From NCBI GenBank assembly GCA_024639455.1, contig JAHEIH010000010.1:1-59715 (forward strand): a stretch of 59,715 bases of DNA. Reading direction: 5' to 3'. Of the stretch, positions 25,908-36,043 are shown in pieces. The notes under the pieces are model-generated. The model saw only the letters and a list, made by a program, of their open reading frames with translations, searched no databases and had not been told where the DNA came from. Made by a program: the position numbers and the translations under genes. Position 1 is the stretch's first letter; each line of letters begins with the position of its first letter. This stretch comes from Cellvibrionales bacterium. GTDB taxonomy: Bacteria > Pseudomonadota > Gammaproteobacteria > Pseudomonadales > JAHEIH01.

Positions 25908-25917
25908 AAAATGTCCC

Positions 25918-26808
25918 TTAACTGCCGTACACTGGTTGGGCAGGTACTTCGCTCGCCAACAGGTCATCCATGGCTACAGATAGTTCAGGTAATGTCCACT
26001 GTGCGTCTTTTTCGACCCCCGGTGTCGTGCGCCAACCATCCGCAATAGACAGCTTACCGCCTTCGGCTTCAAACACGCGCCCGGTAATGTGCGAGGAATA
26101 TTCTGAACAAAGCCAAGCCACAATCGGCGAGACATTGTCAGGCGCCCAATAGTCAAACGACCCATCGGTTGGTGGCGCCATACGCTCCGCCATCGCCGCT
26201 ACCGCCGTGGTCATTCCGGTGCGGGCCGCTGGCGCTATCGCATTCGCTGTAACACCGTAGCGGCGTAATTCGGCGGCCTGATTGAGCGTTAGCGCTGCAA
26301 TACCTGCCTTTGCCGCGGCATAGTTAGACTGCCCAATCGACCCCTGCAACCCAGCACCCGAGGTAGTATTGACGATACGCGCAATCGGCCTATCGCCACC
26401 TTTGGCCATGTCACGCCAGTACCCCACAGCGTGGCGACTGGTGCAAAAGTGTCCCTTAAGGTGCACCGACATGATGGCATCCCATTCCTCTTCGCTCATC
26501 GAGGCAAACATGCGATCGCGGTTGATGCCTGCGTTATTGACTACCGCATGCAAATCCCCGTAACTATCGATGGCTTGTTGAACGATATTGGCGCTGTCGG
26601 CAAAGTCAGTGATATTGGAGGTATTAACCTCTGCCTGACCGCCTGCTGAGCGTATATCGGCCACCACCGCTTCGGCGGCCGCTGGGTTAATGTCATTGAC
26701 AATGACTGAGGCGCCATGTGATGCCAAAAACTTCGCGTGAGCTGCGCCAAGACCACCGCCCGCGCCCGTTACAATGACCACACGGCCGGAACAAAAATCA
26801 TTTGTCAT
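25918..26808 (-). CDS. SDR of the MFE-2/17beta-HSD4 type
   Basis: 296-aa SDR starting GRVVIVTGAGGGLGAAHA with VIVNDI. This beginning is characteristic of the dehydrogenase domain of peroxisomal multifunctional enzyme 2 and related bacterial hydroxyacyl-CoA dehydrogenases. The active site is in SNYAAAKAG (Tyr-x3-Lys). A longer C-terminal part (about 45 residues beyond the usual end) follows. It lies between the fadA6-like thiolase and an acyl-CoA dehydrogenase gene, so a 3-hydroxyacyl-CoA dehydrogenase step in ring C/D or side-chain oxidation is likely. Confidence 0.82.
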   Translation of the reverse strand: MTNDFCSGRVVIVTGAGGGLGAAHAKFLASHGASVIVNDINPAAAEAVVADIRSAGGQAEVNTSNITDFADSANIVQQAIDSYGDLHAVVNNAGINRDRMFASMSEEEWDAIMSVHLKGHFCTSRHAVGYWRDMAKGGDRPIARIVNTTSGAGLQGSIGQSNYAAAKAGIAALTLNQAAELRRYGVTANAIAPAARTGMTTAVAAMAERMAPPTDGSFDYWAPDNVSPIVAWLCSEYSSHITGRVFEAEGGKLSIADGWRTTPGVEKDAQWTLPELSVAMDDLLASEVPAQPVYGS

Positions 26809-26817
26809 AACGCTTTC

Positions 26818-27966
26818 CTATAGTCTCTCGAGAATGGTGACATTGGCCTGACCACCCCCCTCACACATGGTTTGTAAGCCATAGCGAACTTGGCGTCGCT
26901 CCATCTCGTGCAGTAGTGTTGTCATCAGTTTTGTGCCGGTCGCCCCAAGTGGATGCCCAAGAGCAATGGCGCCCCCATTAACATTGGTTTTCTCATGGTC
27001 GTAACCCGTTTCCTTCAACCATGCCATGGCTACCGAAGCAAACGCCTCATTGATTTCCACCAGATCAATATCTTGCAAGGTAAGGCCTGACTTCTTCATA
27101 GCGTGCTGAGTGGCTGGAATCGGCGCTGTTAACATCCAAATCGGGTCGGCTGCACGCACACTCATATGGGCTATTCGCGCACGCGGTGTTAAGTTGTAGC
27201 GTTTCAAAGCGGCTTCAGAGACGATTAGCATAGCGGAGGCTGCATCGCAGGTTTGGCTGGAAACGCCCGCGGTAATTCGCCCACCCTCCTGCAGAGGTAA
27301 CAGTTCCGCCATCTTTTGCAACGACGTCTCGCGCACCGTTTCATCCATTGCACAACCCGCCACTGAGATAATTTCTCGATCAAAATATCCCTGTTGAATC
27401 GCGTGAGCAGCGCGCTGATGTGACAACAAGGCATAGCGTTCCATGTCCTCGCGCGAACAATTCCAGCGTTCAGCGATCATCTCTGCCGAGTTGAATTGCG
27501 ATACAGGGACATTGCCATATCGCGCAACCCATCCCTCACTACCGCTGAAAGGATCGGTAAAACCAAGCGGCTGAGCCAAGGTCATAGCGGAAGAGATGGG
27601 AATAGACGACATGGTTTGCACACCGCCAGCGACCACAACATCCATGCAACCAGACATGATGGCTTGAGCGGCAAAATGTACCGCTTGTTGTGACGATCCA
27701 CACTGCCGGTCAACAGTGGTGCCAGGTACTTCTTCTGACAATCCAGCGGCTAACCAGGCAGTACGTGCAATGTCACCCGCCAGTGGGCCCACGGTATCGA
27801 CACAGCCAAAAATAACGTCATCGACATCAACGTCAGGTATTGGATTTCGAGCCATAAGGGCTTTTAGCACAGCACCACCCAAGTCAGCGCCATGCATTTG
27901 TGCCAACGACCCACGGCGCTTCCCAGTGGGGGAACGCAGTGCGTCAACGATGTAGGCATCAGCCAT
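26818..27966 (-). CDS. fadA6: Thiolase, FadA6-like
   Basis: 382-aa thiolase with nucleophile C89 in [29 protein letters not shown], the [15 protein letters not shown] stretch, GHPLGATG and the closing [18 protein letters not shown]. The last three match mycobacterial FadA6, the thiolase of HIP/ring C-D breakdown, almost residue by residue. It lies in an operon with the FadE31-like and IpdAB genes. It is distinct from the thiolases at 21581 and 57933. Confidence 0.83.
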   Translation of the reverse strand: MADAYIVDALRSPTGKRRGSLAQMHGADLGGAVLKALMARNPIPDVDVDDVIFGCVDTVGPLAGDIARTAWLAAGLSEEVPGTTVDRQCGSSQQAVHFAAQAIMSGCMDVVVAGGVQTMSSIPISSAMTLAQPLGFTDPFSGSEGWVARYGNVPVSQFNSAEMIAERWNCSREDMERYALLSHQRAAHAIQQGYFDREIISVAGCAMDETVRETSLQKMAELLPLQEGGRITAGVSSQTCDAASAMLIVSEAALKRYNLTPRARIAHMSVRAADPIWMLTAPIPATQHAMKKSGLTLQDIDLVEINEAFASVAMAWLKETGYDHEKTNVNGGAIALGHPLGATGTKLMTTLLHEMERRQVRYGLQTMCEGGGQANVTILERL

Positions 27967-27975
27967 TAAAGCCTC

Positions 27976-29070
27976 CTAGTCTATGTGTTCGACATCGCGA
28001 ATATTGCGACGTCCAAAGGTGAATTCGGGGCCCAATAACGCCTTCGGCTGAACGAGCCATTCATGAATACGGTTTTTGTGAAAGCCCACATCACCCCATT
28101 CATTGGCTAATGCCCATACACGTTTCGCCCAAATGTGAACATCGCACTCCCACGTGTACCCCATAGCACCAAACACCTGGATACAATGGCGAGCAGCAAG
28201 CTGGGCAGCTTCGGTGGCGCTCACTTTGGCGTGGGACACCGCCCAGTCGGCACGATTAGGCGCCACCGCCAGGGTATAAGCTGCGCGGTATACCACCGGC
28301 TTAGCAAATTCGATCTTGACGGCACAATCGGCTAATAAATGCTTCACGGCCTGATTGACACCAACAGGTTTGCCAAATTGCTCGCGATCCGAGGCATGCT
28401 TAACCGCCATTTGCACTAACGTTTCTGCGAGTCCTAGCAATTGGGCAGCATTGGCAAGTGCACCGCGGTTAAGCGTGGCTTGCCACAACTCGGAGCCTAA
28501 GCGACCATTGGTGAGACATGTTGTACCATTTGGTTGGCATTTAACCTCAGCGAGCCGCCGTGACCGATCGACACTGGTCACATGTGTAAGCGTGCAATCT
28601 TTGCTATCAATAAGGTGCAGATCATCGCCAAACTGCAACAACACATGGGTCGCCGAATGAGCAAAATTGACGTAGGGATTGATCATGGAGGCGGTTAATA
28701 CCATGGCTTCACCACTCGCCATCGCCGCTAAAATGTCCGCTACACGCTCAGAGGGTTGAGATGCATGAAGCTGTGCAAGCAGCGGTGCAGCAATAAAACT
28801 GTGTTCCACCAAGGGTTCTGGCAACGCTGCCTGTCCACAGGCTTGAATCATCATAATGATGTCATCAAAACGCAGACCAAGACCGCCACAGTCCTCGGGT
28901 ATCTGCGTGGCGCTGGTACCTAGCTCACAAAGACTTCGCCACGCGTCCTGATCAAACCCATCATCGCTATCCCAGCGCCGTCGAATCGATGCTGGCGTAA
29001 CGTTATCGGTTAAGAAATCCTTTAGTGTCTGCTGGAAAAAATACTGTTCTTCGTTAAATGTAAAATCCAT
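27976..29070 (-). CDS. Acyl-CoA dehydrogenase subunit, FadE32/FadE33-like
   Basis: 364-aa acyl-CoA dehydrogenase-like protein (MDFTFNEEQYFFQQTLKDFL, then GGLGLRFDDIIMMIQACGQAALPEPL, C-terminal FGAMGYTWECDVHIWAKRVW). It is shorter and more divergent than the 29080 protein, as expected for the beta subunit of heterotetrameric steroid ACADs. It is immediately downstream of the fadE31-like gene with a 9-bp gap, so those two probably form one enzyme. It is separated by 9 bp from fadA6. Confidence 0.78.
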   Translation of the reverse strand: MDFTFNEEQYFFQQTLKDFLTDNVTPASIRRRWDSDDGFDQDAWRSLCELGTSATQIPEDCGGLGLRFDDIIMMIQACGQAALPEPLVEHSFIAAPLLAQLHASQPSERVADILAAMASGEAMVLTASMINPYVNFAHSATHVLLQFGDDLHLIDSKDCTLTHVTSVDRSRRLAEVKCQPNGTTCLTNGRLGSELWQATLNRGALANAAQLLGLAETLVQMAVKHASDREQFGKPVGVNQAVKHLLADCAVKIEFAKPVVYRAAYTLAVAPNRADWAVSHAKVSATEAAQLAARHCIQVFGAMGYTWECDVHIWAKRVWALANEWGDVGFHKNRIHEWLVQPKALLGPEFTFGRRNIRDVEHID

Positions 29071-29079
29071 GCCTTTCTC

Positions 29080-30246
29080 CTAGCGTCGCGGCAAACCGAG
29101 TAATCGCTCTGCAATGATGTTGCGCTGAATCTCATTGGTGCCGGCATAAATAGGCCCGCTCTGTGAGAACAAGAAGCCATCTAGCCAAGCAGAAACCACA
29201 GATTGATCAGGGGCATCGCTTTGCTCGACTTCGGCATGCGCCCCCAAGAGAGAAAGTGCTGTCTCGTGGATTTTAATATCGAGTTCCGACCAGTAAATCT
29301 TATTACAGCTCGATTCAGGACCTATTTTGGCGCCTTGCTGTAATCGCGAAGCGGTTTGATAGGTCGACAATGCGTACGCTTCAGCATCCATATAACATTT
29401 AACCACGGCATCCTCGATGGAAAGGTCCAGAATGTCATTGCGCCGCTCCCGGTAAAGTTCAACCAGCTTTTTGCTCGCCTGTTGGAAGCGCGCCGGACTG
29501 CGCAACATCAGACCGCGCTCGAAGCCGGCTGTCGACATGGCAATTGACCAACCTTCGCCCTCACCACCAATCAGGTTTTCTGCAGACACGCGGACATCAT
29601 CGAAAAAGATCTCGGCAAACCCCGGCAAGCCGTTCAATTGAGGAATGGGGCGCACCGTGACACCAGGCGCATTCAAGGGAACTAAAATGAAAGACAAACC
29701 GTGATGACGGCTTGAGGATGGATCACTGCGGAACAAACCAAATACCCAATCGGCGAATACCGCTCGGGTAGACCAGATTTTTTGTCCGTTAATAATAAAA
29801 TCGTCACCATCTCGGTCAGCGCGACATCGAATGGCTGCCATATCACTACCCGCGCCGGGCTCAGACCAACCCTGGGCCCACATTTCTTGACCAGACGCCA
29901 TGGCTGAGATAAAGCGTTCTTTCTGCGCTGGGGTGCCATATTCCATCAGCGTAGGCCCGAGCAGAAAGATGCCATTCTGATTCACGCGCAACGGGGCACC
30001 AGCCCGATAGTATTCTTCTTCAAAAATCAGCCATTCGATTAAGTCACAACCTCGCCCGCCGTAGGCTTCGGGCCATGTCACCATACCCCAATTGCCGCTC
30101 GCCAATGTCTTTTCCCACTCACGGTGCGCGGCAAAACCCTCAGCCGTATCAAAAGAGGCGAGTTTGTCAGTCGGGACGTGTTCGCGTAACCAGTCGCGAA
30201 TCTCCATCCGAAAATCTTGCTGTTGCGGGGTATAAATCAATTCCAT
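29080..30246 (-). CDS. fadE31: Acyl-CoA dehydrogenase, FadE31-like
   Basis: 388-aa acyl-CoA dehydrogenase. EGFAAHREWEKTLAS, AQGWSEPGAGSDMAAI, KIWSTRAVFADWVFGLFRSD and GPIYAGTNEIQRNIIAERLL match mycobacterial FadE31, a KstR2-regulon dehydrogenase of ring C/D degradation. Its ATG overlaps the stop of the crotonase gene by 1 bp and the next gene starts 9 bp downstream, so the complex FadE31-beta subunit is probably made in balanced amounts. Confidence 0.82.
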   Translation of the reverse strand: MELIYTPQQQDFRMEIRDWLREHVPTDKLASFDTAEGFAAHREWEKTLASGNWGMVTWPEAYGGRGCDLIEWLIFEEEYYRAGAPLRVNQNGIFLLGPTLMEYGTPAQKERFISAMASGQEMWAQGWSEPGAGSDMAAIRCRADRDGDDFIINGQKIWSTRAVFADWVFGLFRSDPSSSRHHGLSFILVPLNAPGVTVRPIPQLNGLPGFAEIFFDDVRVSAENLIGGEGEGWSIAMSTAGFERGLMLRSPARFQQASKKLVELYRERRNDILDLSIEDAVVKCYMDAEAYALSTYQTASRLQQGAKIGPESSCNKIYWSELDIKIHETALSLLGAHAEVEQSDAPDQSVVSAWLDGFLFSQSGPIYAGTNEIQRNIIAERLLGLPRR

Positions 30247-31109
30247 TAGGCATCACCGGACTTGTTAGCAGAGGCCATTTTCTTGGCATCAAAACCACCC
30301 AATTTGTCACCAGACACCAAATCGTTATGGGCATGACTGAAATGATGCCAAGCAAAGGCGGCATCCATCGTGGCGCGCTTACCCTGCTGATCTTCGGCAA
30401 AATTGATGGCTTGCTTGGTCAACGCAAGGCCGAGACGCGGCATGGTAGCGACTTGTTTAGCGAGAGCATCGACCTGCGTCGCTAATTCATCGCGCGGTAC
30501 AACACGATTGACCATCGCCAGTTCATAGGCGCGCTGGGCCCCCATCTTCTGAGCAGTAAACAAGAACTCTTTGGCGATGCGTGGCGGCAATTCAAATGGG
30601 TGGGCAAAATACTCGACCCCGGGAATCCCCATCCGCACAACGGGATCAGAGAAATAGGCATCGTCAGTCGCCACAATAAGGTCACACACCCAAGCCAACA
30701 TAAGACCGCCGGCAATGCAGGCACCTTGCACTGCCGCAATCATAGGCTTAGGAATCTCCCGCCAGCGACGACACATGCCTAGATAGGCCTCGGCCTCACG
30801 CACATACAAAAATTCGCCACCCTCCTTATTTGCATGGTCGTACCACATACCGACACGGTCTTGGCTCTCATTAATATCGCGGCCTGGCGTACCAATATCA
30901 TGCCCCGCTGAGAAGTGCTTACCTTCGCCTTTCAACACTATAACTTTGACATCGTCATCAGCCACTGCACGTTTAAAGGCAGCGTCTAACAAATACGTCA
31001 TACGGCCATTCTGCGCATTGTTGTAGCGCGGACGATTCATGGTTACCGTGGCAACACCGTCAGCAACGTCATAAAGGACAATGTCTTGCTCTTCTTGATA
31101 GTCCGTCAT
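30246..31109 (-). CDS. Enoyl-CoA hydratase/isomerase (crotonase) family protein
   Basis: 287-aa crotonase. VATVTMNRPRYNNAQN is at the N-terminus, GKHFSAGHDIGTPG forms the first oxyanion-hole segment and QGACIAGGLMLAWVCDLIVA the second. It lacks the EchA20 match seen at 45305 and is longer than that protein. It could hydrate a ring C/D or side-chain enoyl-CoA. The ATG at 31109 with GGGAGG ahead is chosen over the longer frame to 31190, which overlaps ipdB. It lies between ipdB and fadE31. Confidence 0.82.
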   Translation of the reverse strand: MTDYQEEQDIVLYDVADGVATVTMNRPRYNNAQNGRMTYLLDAAFKRAVADDDVKVIVLKGEGKHFSAGHDIGTPGRDINESQDRVGMWYDHANKEGGEFLYVREAEAYLGMCRRWREIPKPMIAAVQGACIAGGLMLAWVCDLIVATDDAYFSDPVVRMGIPGVEYFAHPFELPPRIAKEFLFTAQKMGAQRAYELAMVNRVVPRDELATQVDALAKQVATMPRLGLALTKQAINFAEDQQGKRATMDAAFAWHHFSHAHNDLVSGDKLGGFDAKKMASANKSGDA

Positions 31110-31119
31110 ATTGGCCTCC

Positions 31120-31932
31120 CTATGACCTGATTCCCGGTGGATTATCTGGCAGCTGTTTAGCGCGATGATTGAGCGGATCGAGTTTGGCAATAATGTCTAA
31201 CTGAGCCATTGTAGGTATTGGCGTAGTACCAAGATTTTCTATGGCGCCCAGTGCAAACCCTGTGTTATCAAGCACTTCCTCGAGTGACACTCCGGGATGC
31301 AGGGAAATCACCCTTGGCGTATAGCCTTCACCCCCCCAATCCATGACACAAAGGTTAGTGATCGCTATACGGATATCTATTTCGGAAAATGCATAGCCGC
31401 GTGGCAGACGATCAGGGTTGTAACCAACAGAGGCAACAACGTCACACTCCCCTTCAACAAAAACGCGTCGATTGTGCGAAGGCACAAAAAAGGAATTTGC
31501 GTGGCTTATGGAATTCCCAGGGAAGCCCCGCACACCCAACATTTGCACTTTGGGCTGTTGATATGTGCCGCCGAGCGCAGAGATATTGGCCTGCCCAAAA
31601 CGATCCACTTGGCTTGGCCCTACCAAAGCATGCCTTCGACCACTCCAAACGTTATCAAAAATCCTTGAAAACCCCATCCACGTTTCGCAGGGCTGAATAT
31701 CGCCCGACTTGCGACCACTGACAGGATTGGGTGAAGATAAAATCCATGCCTCGCTGTCGGTCATCAACATATCAGGATTGAACGACGACATGGCCAAACT
31801 GGCGGCCAAACGAGGCAGCATACCAATGCCTGTGGCCAACACTTCACCGTCGTGTCGAAAGGCTTCGGCCGCAGCACAAATCATCAACTCCGCAAGCGAA
31901 AATTCTGTGGCTGTTTCGTTATTTTGCATCAC
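31120..31932 (-). CDS. ipdB: IpdB-like subunit of COCHEA-CoA hydrolase
   Basis: 270-aa beta subunit of the class I CoA-transferase fold. The match to mycobacterial IpdB includes DSEAWILSSPNPV, the VGPSQVDRFGQANISALG strand and RGFPGNSISHANSFFVP. IpdAB does not transfer CoA but opens the last steroid ring (COCHEA-CoA) by hydrolytic retro-Claisen cleavage. It is encoded directly after ipdA with an 11-bp gap. Confidence 0.87.
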   Translation of the reverse strand: MMQNNETATEFSLAELMICAAAEAFRHDGEVLATGIGMLPRLAASLAMSSFNPDMLMTDSEAWILSSPNPVSGRKSGDIQPCETWMGFSRIFDNVWSGRRHALVGPSQVDRFGQANISALGGTYQQPKVQMLGVRGFPGNSISHANSFFVPSHNRRVFVEGECDVVASVGYNPDRLPRGYAFSEIDIRIAITNLCVMDWGGEGYTPRVISLHPGVSLEEVLDNTGFALGAIENLGTTPIPTMAQLDIIAKLDPLNHRAKQLPDNPPGIRS

Positions 31933-31943
31933 GTCATCCTCGC

Positions 31944-32819
31944 TTAATAAACAGGTAATGGAAGTTGTTGGATAGCCTCAAGCCCACCCACCATTTTTTG
32001 ATAGTCTGTCTCACTGGTATCGATACCAAATTGCTGGCAATACGCACTGAAGTTTTGCTCTTTAGCCGATGCGGCGTAGGCCTTAAAGTGACTGACATCA
32101 AAGCCATAAAGTGGCGCTGATGAGCTCGGATGAGCACCTCCGGGAATATGCACGACAGCGTGGGTAGCCGCACGCTCCCAAAAGACTTGTCGAGCGACGT
32201 CCTCCTGGTGAAAGAATTCGGTGTCGATTAACTCGTCGCAAGAAACGATGGTGTGCTTGGCCGCTCGCGCGAACCAATCGTCCATGTAATGATCTGGACT
32301 GGCGATTTGACAAACACCGCGACGATCAGCGCGGGTCACATGGATTAGCGATACATCGAGATTCAGGGCGGGCATGGCCAGCCACTGCTTATCGTCATAA
32401 GGGCTATCGACGAGCGCGATATCAGGATTTTGCGTCACCACATCAGTACCCAACCCAATGGCTGTTGGAATATAAGGCACCCGCCATGCAGCAGCTCTCA
32501 AACCCAGCAGCATCATGCCCTCATCAATTTCACTAACCTCAAGCTGGCCTTGTTGGCGAGCCTGACGAAAAAAAGGCTCCAAGGGGATAAAATCGAGTGA
32601 AACAAAGGCAAAAACCAATTTCTTGACCTTGCCGGCCGCGCACAACATGCCTACATCGGCACCGCCATAGGCAACCACTGTTAAATCCTTAACCGGCGAA
32701 CGCAACAGCTCTCGAATCAATGCCATTGGCTTACGCCGAGGGCCCCAACCGCCTATGCCGATTGTCATGCCATCTTTAATCGCCGCTACTGCTGTTTTGG
32801 CATCGCATAATTTATCCAT
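31944..32819 (-). CDS. ipdA: IpdA-like subunit of COCHEA-CoA hydrolase
   Basis: 291-aa alpha subunit. MTIGIGGWGPRRKPMALIRELL, TVVAYGGADVGMLCAAGKVKK, FVSLDFIPLEPFFRQAR and EIDEGMMLLGLRAAA match IpdA, including the EMDEGM-like region that carries the active-site Glu. The ATG at 32819 has GGAAGG ahead; a TTG at 32831 is less likely. It is the first gene of the long minus-strand operon running to kstD and is divergent from fadD3. Confidence 0.87.
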   Translation of the reverse strand: MDKLCDAKTAVAAIKDGMTIGIGGWGPRRKPMALIRELLRSPVKDLTVVAYGGADVGMLCAAGKVKKLVFAFVSLDFIPLEPFFRQARQQGQLEVSEIDEGMMLLGLRAAAWRVPYIPTAIGLGTDVVTQNPDIALVDSPYDDKQWLAMPALNLDVSLIHVTRADRRGVCQIASPDHYMDDWFARAAKHTIVSCDELIDTEFFHQEDVARQVFWERAATHAVVHIPGGAHPSSSAPLYGFDVSHFKAYAASAKEQNFSAYCQQFGIDTSETDYQKMVGGLEAIQQLPLPVY

Positions 32820-32931
32820 GTCGCCTTCCAAAAAATAAAATGTCGATTGGGATTATCGGAAGGGATACATGTAAGAGCATCATCCATTGAGACTATGACA
32901 GTTTTTAGACAGTGTTTTACATTCGTCTCAA

Positions 32932-32940
32932 CAGACTAAT
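32932..32940. promoter_or_regulatory. CAGACTAAT string in the ipdA/fadD3 divergent region
   Basis: This 9-mer, 15 bp upstream of the fadD3 start, is identical to 1953-1961 upstream of the SDR at 1996 and resembles 13722-13730. The ipdA/fadD3 gap is 135 bp and otherwise shows no strong palindrome. fadD3 has no clear Shine-Dalgarno sequence before its ATG. Confidence 0.2.
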
Positions 32941-32954
32941 AACAGACACTTAAC

Positions 32955-34523
32955 ATGACGGCGATCTGCACACTACCCGATGCCCTGCTGCACGCAGCCA
33001 CTCACTGGCAAGGTAAAACGTTCATTGAACAGGATGAGCGCTGCATTTCCTTTGCAGAAACACACCAGCGAGTTAACACACTGGCGAAACATTTAATCCA
33101 TGGGGGCTTCGCAGCTGGAGATAGGGCGGCACTGTGGTGTCCAAATCGTTATGAATGGATTATTGCCTGCTTGGCGATACAGCGTGCAGGCGGGATTGTT
33201 GTGCCACTGAATACACGCTTTAAAGGCATCGAAGCAGAACAAGCCATCAACGCCAGCCGGTGCTCATGGCTGTTTAGTATCGGCCAGTTTTTAGGGGTTG
33301 ACTATCCCGCCAGTATTGTTCGAAGTAACACGCCTTCGCTAAAGCATATCGTTTGCATAGGCGATAGCTCCAGCGCGGCAGACATAAAATGGGATGAGTT
33401 GATGACACGCTCAACCCCCGACGTTGCCTTGCCTGACGTATCAGGCGACATGATATCGGATATTATCTTCACGTCAGGCACCACCGGCACCCCCAAGGGC
33501 GTGGTGACACTCCACCAGCAGAATATCGATACCTTTACCACCTTCTATCAAACCTTGGGACTGGACGCTTCTGATCGCTACCTAGTCATCAACCCCTTTT
33601 TCCACAGCTTTGGTTATAAAGCTGGGATGCTCGCCTGCTTACTAAGCGGCGCTACAATGCTACCCGAAGCAACGTTTGATGTCGGTCATGTACTGCAAAG
33701 AATTGAAAGAGATGGCATTACCGTGCTACCCGGGCCGCCCACCATCTTTCAGGCCATGCTTGCACATCCCGAGCTAGGATCAACAAACATCTCGAGTCTT
33801 TCTAAGGCCACCACGGGTGCGGCAGTCATACCCACTCAATTAATCGTCGACATGAAAAATATTTTAGGTATCGATACCGTCATTACGGCGTATGGGCTCT
33901 CTGAATCCTGCGGCTTGGCCACTATGTGCCGCCACGATGATGACGAACGCACCATTGCCACCACCTCAGGACGCGCTATTGACGGCGTGGAAGTGGCTAT
34001 CATGAACGACATTGGTGGCCTGCTAGGGCATGGGGAAAGCGGCGAGATTGTGATCCGAGGCTACAACGTTATGGCAGGCTATCTTGACAATCCTGAAGCG
34101 ACCGCGGCCGCCATCGACAAAGACGGATGGCTTCATACCGGTGATATCGGCCACCTCGACGAAGCGGGATATTTGAGCATCACTGACCGACTTAAAGATA
34201 TGTATATCAGCGGCGGCTTTAACTGCTACCCAGCGGAGATCGAAAACAGGCTTCTTGCGCATCCGCAGATTGTAAGCTGCGCCATTATTGGGGTGCCCGA
34301 CGACAGACTGGGCGAAGTAGGCGCGCTGTTCTACGCCAATCAGCAAGGCGAAATCGATCATCAACAACTCTATCAGTGGTGTCGCGACAACCTGGCTAAT
34401 TATAAGGTGCCTCGCAGTTTCCACTATTGTTCATCACTGCCCTTGACCGCCTCTGGCAAGGTACATAAACCCAGTCTGCGCGAGATTTGGCAGACCCAAG
34501 CAATGCATGGAGAAAAACAATGA
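32955..34523 (+). CDS. fadD3: HIP-CoA ligase, FadD3-like acyl-CoA synthetase
   Basis: 522-aa AMP-forming ligase with P-loop-like FTSGTTGTPKGVV near residues 171-183, the YGLSESCG core and DGWLHTGDIG. The stretches RYLVINPFFHSFGYKAGMLACLLSGAT and LKDMYISGGFNCYPAEIE match mycobacterial FadD3, which activates the propionate of HIP (3aalpha-H-4alpha(3'-propanoate)-7abeta-methylhexahydro-1,5-indanedione) with CoA. It is coupled by ATGA overlap to hsaC, tying ring C/D activation to ring A cleavage in one transcript. Confidence 0.87.
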   Translation: MTAICTLPDALLHAATHWQGKTFIEQDERCISFAETHQRVNTLAKHLIHGGFAAGDRAALWCPNRYEWIIACLAIQRAGGIVVPLNTRFKGIEAEQAINASRCSWLFSIGQFLGVDYPASIVRSNTPSLKHIVCIGDSSSAADIKWDELMTRSTPDVALPDVSGDMISDIIFTSGTTGTPKGVVTLHQQNIDTFTTFYQTLGLDASDRYLVINPFFHSFGYKAGMLACLLSGATMLPEATFDVGHVLQRIERDGITVLPGPPTIFQAMLAHPELGSTNISSLSKATTGAAVIPTQLIVDMKNILGIDTVITAYGLSESCGLATMCRHDDDERTIATTSGRAIDGVEVAIMNDIGGLLGHGESGEIVIRGYNVMAGYLDNPEATAAAIDKDGWLHTGDIGHLDEAGYLSITDRLKDMYISGGFNCYPAEIENRLLAHPQIVSCAIIGVPDDRLGEVGALFYANQQGEIDHQQLYQWCRDNLANYKVPRSFHYCSSLPLTASGKVHKPSLREIWQTQAMHGEKQ

Positions 34524-35428
34524 CGATTAAAAGTTTGGGCTATATCGGCATCAATAGCACGCAACCCCAACAGTGGCAAACCTATGCTTGCCAAGTCATG
34601 GGCTTACACGATAACACTGAGGCGCTAGGCGGCAGTATCGACATGCAGTATTTCAAAATGGATGACCATCCGTTTCGCATGTTCGTTCAAAAAGCCGACA
34701 GCGACGGTTTGTTTTGCTGTGGCTGGGAAACAAATAACGAAGAAGGATTTAACGATGCACTGGCGCGTTTGAACAAGGCAGGCATTGCAGTCGAACAGCA
34801 TGATGATGCGGCCGCGGCCGCTCGCCGCGTGCAAGCGCTGGCCAGCTTCACGGATCCATCAGGCAATCGTCACGAGCTGTACTGGGGGGTTATATCAGAT
34901 TTTGGCCGCATGGTTTCTCCCGTAGGTGTTCGTCAGTTTGTGACCGGAGATATGGGCATGGGGCACGCGGTACTGCCCGCCCCCAACTTCGACGATACCG
35001 TTGCCATGTTCCGTGACGTACTGGGCTTTGGACTATCCGACTTGATGAAAATTCGTTTCACACCGGACCCCAATGAGCCCATCAAACGCCTATGGTTTAT
35101 GCACTGCAATAACCGCCATCACAGTTTGGCATTCTTTGAAATGCCCCACCCCGCGGGATGTATTCACGTCATGACCGAAGTCGACAACATTGATGAGGTG
35201 GGCCGCTGTAATGACCGTCGCATCGCCCATGAGGTTGGGTTGTCCGGCACACTTGGTCGCCATGCCAACGATCACATGGTGTCGTTCTATATGAAATCGC
35301 CCGCTGGATTTGATATTGAGTACGGCGCAGAAGGCAGGGTCATTGAAGACTGGTCGAAATACGAGGTGTTTGAAAGCACAGTAGCGAGTTTTTGGGGTCA
35401 CGATTTCTCAGTAGGCCATACGGGTTAA
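34520..35428 (+). CDS. hsaC: HsaC-like iron extradiol dioxygenase (DHSA cleavage)
   Basis: 302-aa type I extradiol dioxygenase, two repeats of the vicinal-oxygen-chelate fold. The iron ligands are readable as H149 (MGHAV), H201 (NNRHHSLAF) and E267 (FDIEYG). It performs meta cleavage of the catecholic 3,4-dihydroxy-9,10-secosteroid. The ATG at 34520 overlaps the fadD3 stop. The length fits HsaC/TesB (about 300 aa). It is followed after 87 bp by hsaB. Confidence 0.88.
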   Translation: MTIKSLGYIGINSTQPQQWQTYACQVMGLHDNTEALGGSIDMQYFKMDDHPFRMFVQKADSDGLFCCGWETNNEEGFNDALARLNKAGIAVEQHDDAAAAARRVQALASFTDPSGNRHELYWGVISDFGRMVSPVGVRQFVTGDMGMGHAVLPAPNFDDTVAMFRDVLGFGLSDLMKIRFTPDPNEPIKRLWFMHCNNRHHSLAFFEMPHPAGCIHVMTEVDNIDEVGRCNDRRIAHEVGLSGTLGRHANDHMVSFYMKSPAGFDIEYGAEGRVIEDWSKYEVFESTVASFWGHDFSVGHTG

Positions 35429-35515
35429 GGGAATAAAAACGGATAGACCAAACGAGGTATGAAAGGTGGCAATTGCTGGGCAATGATAGGGATACATTAG
35501 TAGAGGATTTACATT

Positions 35516-36019
35516 ATGACTCCTACAGATAGCAAAGCACTGCGTAACGCGTTTGGTCATTTCGCCACTGGGGTAACTGTCGTGACCACCATGGGAAAAG
35601 ACTTGGAAACAGGGCACCCCAAGCCCGTGGCGATGACCGCAAACAGCTTTTCTTCCGTATCGCTCGACCCACCATTGGTGCTATGGAGCATCGACAAGGG
35701 CTCAAAAAGCTACGGCGCTTACACCAACAATGACCACTTTGCTATCCACATTCTACACAGTGGACAACAGGACCTATCTAACCGCTGTGCGAGCCGAGAT
35801 ATCGATAAATTTGCCGGCGTGGAATGGAGTCAGGGTATTGGTGATGCGCCACTATTTGATGATTTTAGCTGTCGCTTTCAATGCGTTGTAGAACACCGCT
35901 ATGAAGGTGGCGACCACCAAATCATTGTCGGTCGCGTCTTGGACTATAAGTGCAAAACCGATCATTCAACTAATCAGCCGCTATTGTTCTTTAAAGGACA
36001 ATATTGCGACGTGGCATAA
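35516..36019 (+). CDS. hsaB: HsaB-like flavin reductase
   Basis: 167-aa flavin:NAD(P)H reductase of the HpaC/HsaB family. FGHFATGVTVVTTMG is at the N-terminus, MTANSFSSVSLDPPLVLWSI forms the flavin-binding core, and DHQIIVGRVLD is the late strand. It supplies reduced flavin to the HsaA monooxygenase 24 bp downstream. AGAGGA precedes the ATG at an acceptable spacing. Confidence 0.85.
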   Translation: MTPTDSKALRNAFGHFATGVTVVTTMGKDLETGHPKPVAMTANSFSSVSLDPPLVLWSIDKGSKSYGAYTNNDHFAIHILHSGQQDLSNRCASRDIDKFAGVEWSQGIGDAPLFDDFSCRFQCVVEHRYEGGDHQIIVGRVLDYKCKTDHSTNQPLLFFKGQYCDVA

Positions 36020-36043
36020 CAATAACATTGCGAGGATTTAACG